Origin: Roseovarius sp. TE539
GTDB lineage: Bacteria; Pseudomonadota; Alphaproteobacteria; Rhodobacterales; Rhodobacteraceae
Assembly (NCBI RefSeq): GCF_003298505.1
Contig: NZ_QNGB01000027.1
Coordinates: 1-48,450, forward strand
Length of the DNA stretch: 48,450 nucleotides
Direction: 5' to 3'
A program made the translations under genes and the position numbers. Below, one piece after another: positions 43,022 to 48,450 of the stretch (positions are counted from its first letter, which is position 1; each line of letters begins with the position of its first letter). The notes below the pieces were generated by a model, which was not told the DNA's origin, did no database searches, and saw nothing but the letters and a program-made list of their open reading frames with translations.

Positions 43022-46000
43022 ATGGCACGGTTCTTCATTGACCGCCCGGTATTTGCCTGGGTCATATCGATCCTCATCATGGGGGTGGGCATCCTTGCGA
43101 TCCGGCTGTTGCCTGTCGCGCAATACCCCCAGATCGCGCCGCCCTCGGTGACCGTCAACGCGACGTATCCCGGGGCTTCGGCCGGGACCGTCGCCAACAC
43201 CGTCACACAGGTGATCGAACAGCAGATGACCGGGCTTGATGGTCTGCGCTACTTCTCGTCTCAGTCGACCGCTGCGGGGCGTAGCGAGATTACCCTGACA
43301 TTCGAAACCGGCACCGACCCCGATATCGCGCAGGTGCAGGTGCAGAACAAGCTTAGCCGTGCCTCCCCTCTGCTGCCCGAGATCGTGCAACGGCAGGGGA
43401 TCACGGTCGAGAAGTCGTCGGCCGGGTTCCTGATGGTGGTTGGCCTGATCTCGACCGATGGGAACCTCGAACAGGTCGATCTGGCCGATTACATGGAAAC
43501 CAACCTTGTGGACGAGCTCAGCCGGATCGAGGGTGTGGGATCGGTCAACGTGTTCGGCGCCCAGTACGCCATGCGTATCTGGCTTGATCCCTCCAAGCTG
43601 GCTGCATTCGAACTGACACCGACGGATGTGGTCAACGCTGTTTCGGCTCAGAATGCGCAGATCTCGGCCGGTGCCTTCGGCGCGCGGCCGACGGTGGAGG
43701 GGCAGCAGCTGAATGCCACGATCACCGCACAATCGCTTCTCAGTACGCCGGAGGATTTCCGACAGATCGTACTGCGGGCCGAAACCGATGGTGGTCTGGT
43801 ACTTCTGGACGATGTCGCACGGGTGGAAATCGGGGCAGAGAACTACGCGACTACCGCGCGATTCAATCGAAACCCGGCTTCGGGCATGGCGATCCGGCTT
43901 GCGCCGGGCGCGAATGCGCTGGAAACGGCGGAAGCGGTAAAGGATCGGATGGCCGAATTCGCCGGCTTCTTCCCCGATGGCATGGAATACATCATTCCCT
44001 ACGACACCACGCCGTTCATCGAGATCTCGATCAAGGAGGTCGTGAAAACCCTGTTCGAGGCGATCGGGCTGGTCTTTCTCGTCATGTTCCTTTTCCTGCA
44101 GAACCTGCGTGCCACGCTGATCCCGACACTGGCCGTGCCGGTGGTCCTTCTGGGTACTTTCGGGGTGCTTGCGGCGGCCGGATTCACGATCAATACGCTG
44201 ACCATGCTCGCGATGGTTCTGGCGATCGGCCTGCTGGTCGATGATGCCATCGTCGTGGTCGAGAACGTCGAACGTATCATGGAGGAAGAGGGCCTTCCCC
44301 CGCGCGAGGCCACCCACAAGTCCATGGGGCAGATCACCGGCGCCCTGATCGGCATCGCCATGGTGCTGTCGGCGGTTTTCGTGCCGATGGCCTTCTTTCC
44401 CGGATCGACCGGAGTGATTTACCAGCAATTTGCAATCACGATCGTTTCGGCGATGGCTCTGTCGGTGGTCGTGGCGCTGACCTTGACCCCGGCGCTTTGC
44501 GCGTCGCTGCTGAGGCAGAGCGACCACCCGGCGCGGCGCGGCCCCTTCGCGTGGTTCAACAGTGGTTTCTCTGGCCTGACCCGGGGCTATGCGGGCACCG
44601 TACGCTGGACCGTGCGGCGCCCCTTCCGTGTGGGGCTGATCTACCTGGTTCTGGCCGCAGCAATGGCACTGCTGTTTGCGCGCACGCCCACAGGGTTCCT
44701 TCCCGAAGAGGATCAGGGCATCCTGTTCACATTGATCCAGACGCCGACCGGGGCGAGCGCGGAACGCACGCTGGACGTGGTCAGGCAGGTGGAGGATTAC
44801 TACCTTGAGGAGGAACAGGGAGTCGTCAAATCCCTTTTTGGCGTCGTGGGCTTCAGTTTTTCCGGTCGCGGGCAGAACATGGGCCTGGCCTTTGTCCAGC
44901 TGGAGGATTGGAAAAAGCGGCCCCAACCGCAACAGAGTGTCCAGGCGCTTGCGGGCCGGGCATTCGGAGCTTTCAGCCAGATTCAGGACGCCCGCGTCTT
45001 TCCCGTAGTGCCGCCGTCGGTGATCGAGCTTGGGAACGTGTCGGGTTTCGATTTCTACCTGCAAGCACGTGGCGGCCAATCGCACGAAGAATTGGTCGAG
45101 GCTCGCAACAGGTTGCTGGGCCTGGCCGCCGAAAGCGACCGTATCGCGTCGGCCCGGCCGAGCGGTCTGGAGGACGCGGCGCAGTTCAATCTCAATATTG
45201 ATTGGCGCAAGGCGGGCGCGATGGGGCTCACGCCGACGGATGTCGGCGAGCTTCTTCAGATCGCATGGGCCGGCAGTTACGTGAACGATTTCCTTGACCA
45301 GGGCAGGATCAAGCGGGTCTACGTACAGGGCGAGGCCGAAGCGCGCGCGGGTCCGACCGATATCGACGAGTGGCGGGTCCGCAATACCAGCGGCGGCCTC
45401 GTCCCGTTTTCCAACTTTTCCGAGGGGGGCTGGAAATTCGGGCCACAAGGACTCTACCGCTACAACGGCGTTCCGTCGATCCAGATTCAGGGCAGCCCGG
45501 CACCCGGCACCACCACGGGCGAAGCGATGGCGGAAATGGAACGTCTCGTGGCGCAGCTTGGCACCGGCTACGAGGCAGCCTGGACCGGGCTTTCACTCGA
45601 AGAAAGGGAATCCGGCAGCCAGGCCCCGCTGCTGTACGCGCTGTCGCTGGCGGTGGTGTTTCTTTCGCTGGCGGCGCTCTATGAAAGCTGGTCGATACCG
45701 TTCGCCGTGATGTTCGCCATGCCCATCGGCGTTCTCGGGGCATTGACGGGTGCGTGGCTGGGCGGATTCGAAAACGGTGTCTTCTTTCAGGTCGGCCTGC
45801 TCACCGTGATCGGCCTTACAGGCAAGAATGCCATCCTGATCGTCGAGTTTGCGCGTGACAGACACGAACGCGGGGAGCGCATCATCGACGCGGTGGCCGA
45901 GGCTGCGCGCCAGCGTTTCCGCCCGATAATCATGACATCGATGGCCTTTTCCCTGGGTGTTCTGCCCCTGGTTCTGAGTTCCGGTGCGGGCTCCGGAGGG

Positions 46001-46120
46001 CGCAATGCCATCGGATCGGGTGTCCTGGGGGGCACCATCTCGGCAACGGTTCTGGGAGTGATCTTCGTGCCGCTTTTCTTCATGGTGATCACGCGTTTGT
46101 TTCGCCGCGCAGCGGCTTGA
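43022..46120 (+). CDS. RND efflux transporter, hydrophobe/amphiphile type (MexB/AcrB-like)
   Basis: A 1032-residue inner-membrane pump of standard length with twelve membrane helices and two large periplasmic loops. [20 protein letters not shown] at the N-terminus and [15 protein letters not shown] YFSSQS segments match the HAE1 family. The proton-relay residues are Asp407 and Asp408 ([15 protein letters not shown]) and Lys935 ([14 protein letters not shown]). The chain should be functional. It exports hydrophobic or amphiphilic compounds with proton energy. No tolC-like outer-membrane gene follows; the locus ends at a degenerate insertion sequence 34 bases later. Confidence 0.95.
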   Translation: MARFFIDRPVFAWVISILIMGVGILAIRLLPVAQYPQIAPPSVTVNATYPGASAGTVANTVTQVIEQQMTGLDGLRYFSSQSTAAGRSEITLTFETGTDPDIAQVQVQNKLSRASPLLPEIVQRQGITVEKSSAGFLMVVGLISTDGNLEQVDLADYMETNLVDELSRIEGVGSVNVFGAQYAMRIWLDPSKLAAFELTPTDVVNAVSAQNAQISAGAFGARPTVEGQQLNATITAQSLLSTPEDFRQIVLRAETDGGLVLLDDVARVEIGAENYATTARFNRNPASGMAIRLAPGANALETAEAVKDRMAEFAGFFPDGMEYIIPYDTTPFIEISIKEVVKTLFEAIGLVFLVMFLFLQNLRATLIPTLAVPVVLLGTFGVLAAAGFTINTLTMLAMVLAIGLLVDDAIVVVENVERIMEEEGLPPREATHKSMGQITGALIGIAMVLSAVFVPMAFFPGSTGVIYQQFAITIVSAMALSVVVALTLTPALCASLLRQSDHPARRGPFAWFNSGFSGLTRGYAGTVRWTVRRPFRVGLIYLVLAAAMALLFARTPTGFLPEEDQGILFTLIQTPTGASAERTLDVVRQVEDYYLEEEQGVVKSLFGVVGFSFSGRGQNMGLAFVQLEDWKKRPQPQQSVQALAGRAFGAFSQIQDARVFPVVPPSVIELGNVSGFDFYLQARGGQSHEELVEARNRLLGLAAESDRIASARPSGLEDAAQFNLNIDWRKAGAMGLTPTDVGELLQIAWAGSYVNDFLDQGRIKRVYVQGEAEARAGPTDIDEWRVRNTSGGLVPFSNFSEGGWKFGPQGLYRYNGVPSIQIQGSPAPGTTTGEAMAEMERLVAQLGTGYEAAWTGLSLEERESGSQAPLLYALSLAVVFLSLAALYESWSIPFAVMFAMPIGVLGALTGAWLGGFENGVFFQVGLLTVIGLTGKNAILIVEFARDRHERGERIIDAVAEAARQRFRPIIMTSMAFSLGVLPLVLSSGAGSGGRNAIGSGVLGGTISATVLGVIFVPLFFMVITRLFRRAAA

Positions 46121-46154
46121 GCCCCCCGAGCGGCCGCTAGGCACACCCACGAAG

Positions 46155-46172
46155 GGCGTTGTTGCGCAACTC
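46155..46172. repeat. IS5 left terminal inverted repeat
   Basis: Pairs with 47226-47243 as an imperfect 18-bp inverted repeat (15 of 18). Confidence 0.75.
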
Positions 46173-46208
46173 GCGCTTGAGGCGTGACGGCCCCATACCC
46201 CGCTGACG

Positions 46209-47177
46209 TCATGCCGCGCGGACGATCTCGGCGGTGCCGAGGGCCGAGAAGCGGGTCATGAGGGCGATGCGGATGTGGATTTCGGCGGTCTGGCGGTCGG
46301 GGCCTCTCGCGGCGATGCGCTCGTCGAAGGCTTTCAGGCAGCGCATTCTCGCCTCGATCCTGCTGCGGGCATGGTATCCGGTCCATCGCTTCCAGAATGC
46401 CCGCCCGTAATATCGCGTTGCGCGCAGGGTTTCGTTTCTGGCGCGTGCCGCAGGGCAGTTCTCTTCCCACAAGCGTCCGTTCTTGCGGATCGGGATGATC
46501 GGAACGGCGTCACGCTCGATGATGGCGGTGTGGCAGCGGCGCGTATCGTAGGCGCCATCGGCGGTCACGGTACCGATCTGTTCGTCCTCGGGGATCTGGT
46601 CGAGCAGGTCGGGCAGCACGGGGCTGTCGCCGTCGCGACTGGGGGTGAATTCGACGGCGCGGATGTCGGACGTGGCCGGATCCATGGCCAGATGCCCCTT
46701 GCGCCGTTCGCCATTGTCGCTCGGATCAATGGCGCGACATGGCTCACCGACGGCCCTGCGTGCCATGCTTGCGCGCCTGCCATTCGCCATCGCCGAGGAC
46801 CTTGATCCCGGTGCTGTCGACCAACAGGTTCAGCGGCCCATCGGCGCGCCGATACGGGACCTGCACCGCCAGGGTCTTCTGCCTCCGACACAGGGTGGAA
46901 AAGTCAGGCACCGGCCAGTCCAGTCCCGCAAGACGCAGCAGGCTGGCCACCATCCCGGCGGTCTGGCGCAAGGGAAGCTTGAACAGCACTTTGATTGACA
47001 GGCAGAACTGGATGGCCGCATCGGAAAAGACCGGCGGACGTCCGGCCGGCCGTCACGCGGCGCGCGCCAGGTCATGTCCTTGTCGACCCGGATCAGCAGC
47101 GATCCCCGCTTGCGCAGCGACGCGTTGTAGCTGGACCAGTTCGTCGTGCGATAGCGGGCGGGAGGTGGCTTGCTCAT
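46209..47177 (-). pseudogene. IS5-family transposase, at least two frameshifts
   Basis: The recognisable product begins MSKPPPARYRTTNWSSYN at 47177, then changes frame near 47047, where one base seems lost in a GRPGRPP-coding stretch. It continues as FSDAAIQFCLSIKVLFKLP and VDSTGIKVLGDGEW (first catalytic Asp). A second change occurs near 46708-46746, where about 37-40 extra bases with an inverted repeat and a stop codon are inserted. The C-terminal part then continues as KGHLAMDPATSDIRAVEF, VTADGAYDTRRCH (second Asp) and RYYGRAFWKRWTGYHARSR with the catalytic region through the end at 46209. It cannot make an intact transposase. Confidence 0.85.
46709..46734. repeat. Inverted repeat inserted in the IS5 transposase
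   Basis: CGCCATTG and CAATGGCG form a perfect 8-bp inverted repeat with a 10-base spacer. It lies within the extra bases that shift the transposase frame. A similar event (different sequence) breaks the transposase at 1339-1363. Confidence 0.6.
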
Positions 47178-47225
47178 GCAGCCCGTGTAACCGCATGGAC
47201 TCGCAAAGTGAATCCTCTGTCGTCA

Positions 47226-47243
47226 GAGATGTGCAACAATGCC
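47226..47243. repeat. IS5 right terminal inverted repeat
   Basis: Pairs with 46155-46172 (15 of 18 bases). Confidence 0.75.
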
Positions 47244-47783
47244 ACTTCGATGTCGGTGTTCATGGAAATATGTGGACCGATACCGGCACCGGCAATTTCA
47301 CGGACGACAAGCTCTACGTCGGTCAGACAAATGCTAAAACTATCGAACGCTGCCTCCTCATGACCACCGATCCCGGCGATCTTGTGCTCGATCCCACCTG
47401 CGGCTCCGGCACCACCGCTTACGTCGCCGAGCAATGGGGCCGCCGCTGGATCACCATCGACACCTCGCGCGTGGCCCTCGCGCTCGCCCGTGCGCGCATC
47501 ATGGGGGCGAAATACCCCTGGTATCTGCTCAAGGACTCAGAGGAGGGGCAGAGGAAAGAGGCCGAGGTCACGCGATCCGCCCCGGCCACCCACGCCACCT
47601 ATGACGACATCCGCCACGGTTTCGTCTATCACCGCGTGCCCCACATCACGCTCAAGTCCATCGCCAACAACACCGAGATCGACACGATCTGGGAGGCGAA
47701 GCAACCCGCCGTCGAGGAGGCCCTCGCCGCCCTCAACGCCGCCCTCGCCGGGCACCCCGTGCCCTTCGAGGTCACGAGCGGCA
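47244..47783 (+). pseudogene. DNA methyltransferase remnant (type III Mod-like), truncated at both ends
   Basis: The plus-strand frame carries MWTDTGTGN, LYVGQTNAK, TIERCLLMTTDPGDLVLDP and DPTCGSGTTAYVAEQWGRRW, the SAM-binding motif I (DPxxGSGTT) region of N6-adenine/N4-cytosine methyltransferases. IRHGFVYHRVPHITLKSIANN follows, a segment typical of Mod-like site-specific methyltransferases. The N-terminal part with the catalytic motif IV (DPPY) is missing because the IS5 element abuts at 47243. The C-terminus is lost where an IS3 fragment begins near 47785. It is therefore a relic of a restriction-modification or orphan methylase gene. Confidence 0.8.
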
Positions 47784-47784
47784 G

Positions 47785-47975
47785 ACCAAGCTGCCGGGCA
47801 AAGATACGTGTGTCTTTTGCCGTGTAGGGCGCGCCGTTGTCGCTGAGCACCTCGACAGGGTGCGGCGCCTGGCAATCACCGAAGCGCCGCTCCACCGCCT
47901 CGAGCATCATGTCGCGGATGCCCGATCCGCTGATGCCGGCATTCACCACCACGCGCCAGGCGATGGGCGCACCTT
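47785..47975 (-). mobile_element. IS3-family integrase (OrfB) fragment
   Basis: On the minus strand the frame reads IAWRVVVNAGISGSGIRDMMLEAVERRF and then VEVLSDNGAPYTAKDTRIFARQLGL, the rve-type catalytic region of IS2/IS51-group IS3 OrfB (the D of LSDNG is the second catalytic Asp). Both ends are cut: the resemblance starts near IAW and stops at QLGL, where the methyltransferase remnant begins. About 60 residues remain. Confidence 0.75.
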
Positions 47976-48074
47976 TTTTCTTCGGGATCCTGCATCCTAC
48001 GCATGACAGTCGGGGCCGACAATTTTTTTCGAGAAATGCGTAATCGCCGGGCGACTGATTGCTATACAGAAGGT

Positions 48075-48260
48075 ATGAGCCGCACTGACCTGAAATCCCT
48101 GCAATCTGCGCACCGGAAACTGGCGGTGCTGGTGCTGCACGATCCAGTTTATCTGCCGATCTTCGAGCGGATCGAGAAGGAGATAGCTTTGTTAAGCGAT
48201 CAGGACGACGCCATCAGCCGCGCCCGTGCTGCCGCTGCCCTTCAGAAGCAGGTTGGTTGA
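48075..48260 (+). CDS. Small protein of unknown function, 61 residues
   Basis: The frame encodes SRTDLKSLQSAHRKLAVLVL, then HDPVYLPIFERIEKEIALLS and an Ala-rich, helical C-terminus. It is short but has an AGAAGG motif close before the ATG and reads like a real helical protein. An in-frame ATG at 48003 is possible but would add an unlikely N-terminus. The family is not recognised; it lies among mobile-element remnants, so it could belong to an accessory or plasmid-derived block. Confidence 0.5.
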   Translation: MSRTDLKSLQSAHRKLAVLVLHDPVYLPIFERIEKEIALLSDQDDAISRARAAAALQKQVG

Positions 48261-48340
48261 AGGATCGCCTGCAGGTTTTCCAGCGAGGCACCTTTGCCGT
48301 AGCGCTCGCGGTTCAGGGCATGCCCTGTCAATCTGCATTC

Positions 48341-48378
48341 AAAACTGACCCATCGTGATCATTTAAAAATGACCCACC
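48341..48378. repeat. IS21-like direct repeats (TGACCC)
   Basis: AAAACTGACCCATC at 48341 and AAAAATGACCCACC at 48365 are direct repeats (12 of 14 bases, 24 bases apart). Such repeated TGACCC sites in an AT-rich patch are typical of the ends of IS21-family elements, where the transposase binds. The rest of the element would lie beyond the window or is lost. Confidence 0.5.
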
Positions 48379-48386
48379 TGGGGGGT

Positions 48387-48446
48387 AGCAAAGCCCACAG
48401 GCGAGCGCCCCCCATATAGCAGGCTCGTCTGTGGGCTTTGCTTTTT
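48387..48446 (+). terminator. Strong rho-independent terminator-like hairpin
   Basis: AGCAAAGCCCACAGGCGAG (48387-48405) and CTCGTCTGTGGGCTTTGCT (48424-48442) pair over 19 bases with one mismatch around an 18-base loop, followed by TTTT. On the plus strand this is a classical terminator. It stands next to the IS21-like repeats, so it may insulate that element from outside transcription. Confidence 0.7.
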
Positions 48447-48450
48447 CTGG

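Larger units (their letters stand above)
46155..47243 (-). mobile_element. Degenerate IS5-family insertion sequence
   Basis: The element is about 1.09 kb, with 18-bp terminal inverted repeats. The left one at 46155-46172 (GGCGTTGTTGCGCAACTC) and the reverse complement of 47226-47243 (GGCATTGTTGCACATCTC) agree at 15 of 18 positions. It carries a broken IS5-type transposase on the minus strand. It lies directly before a DNA methyltransferase remnant. No target-site duplication is seen. Confidence 0.8.

Noticed and set aside
42572..45448. A 958-codon open frame antisense to the RND adaptor and pump genes
   Set aside because: It is a shadow caused by strong GC bias at third codon positions. Its translation is rich in Arg, His and Pro without any domain, and the plus strand has two unmistakable genes.

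Overview
The window is high-GC DNA of an alphaproteobacterium, most likely a member of the Rhodobacteraceae/Roseobacter group. Gene content supports this: a ynjBCD-type transporter, LIV-type transporters, a PopZ-like DUF2497 protein next to a PIMT-like methyltransferase, and an EF-P with the usual Lys34. It is ordinary chromosomal sequence with a mobile-element scar at each end. No rRNA, CRISPR array or complete prophage was seen. One tRNA (Cys) is present.

Left end (1-2114): the 3' end of a DUF4214-type surface or secreted protein. An IS5/IS1182-like insertion sequence starts two bases after its stop codon. The transposase of that element is broken by a short insertion carrying a perfect palindrome.

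2115-8638, minus strand: a class III aminotransferase, and an operon of an APH-fold kinase plus a YnjB/YnjC/YnjD-type ABC importer. 9155-14631, plus strand: a LolD-like ATPase, an FtsX-type permease and a periplasmic CrtC/AttH lipocalin-like protein form a tightly coupled operon, followed by an M20 deacylase.

14679-30098, minus strand: the most striking locus. It holds 14 genes with almost no intergenic space and many 1-8 bp overlaps, read from a TetR regulator. They encode an acyl-CoA dehydrogenase, all five subunits of a branched-chain-amino-acid-type (Liv) ABC importer, two different acyl-CoA ligases, a biotin-dependent MCC-like carboxylase (both subunits), a MaoC hydratase, an SDR protein and a CitE/HpcH-type lyase. 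The layout reads as a complete route: uptake, CoA activation, dehydrogenation, carboxylation, hydration, cleavage. It resembles leucine/isovalerate or acyclic-terpenoid degradation but uses different enzyme families for the last steps. The SDR lacks its catalytic Tyr and Lys, and the carboxyltransferase has an unusual C-terminal motif. The substrate is not known.

30556-41431: mostly housekeeping genes. These are tRNA-Cys, a PIMT-like methyltransferase, a PopZ-like protein, cobyric acid synthase (cobQ), a membrane protein, a small Rhodobacterales protein, EF-P, YgfZ, a GT2 glycosyltransferase, an alpha/beta-fused 2-oxoacid dehydrogenase E1, and a DEAD-box helicase. 41863-46120: a MexAB-like RND efflux pair without its own outer-membrane channel.

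Right end (46155-48450): a mobile-element graveyard. It holds a degenerate IS5 element, a both-ends-truncated DNA methyltransferase, an IS3-family integrase fragment, a small unknown gene, and an IS21-like repeated terminus with a strong hairpin.
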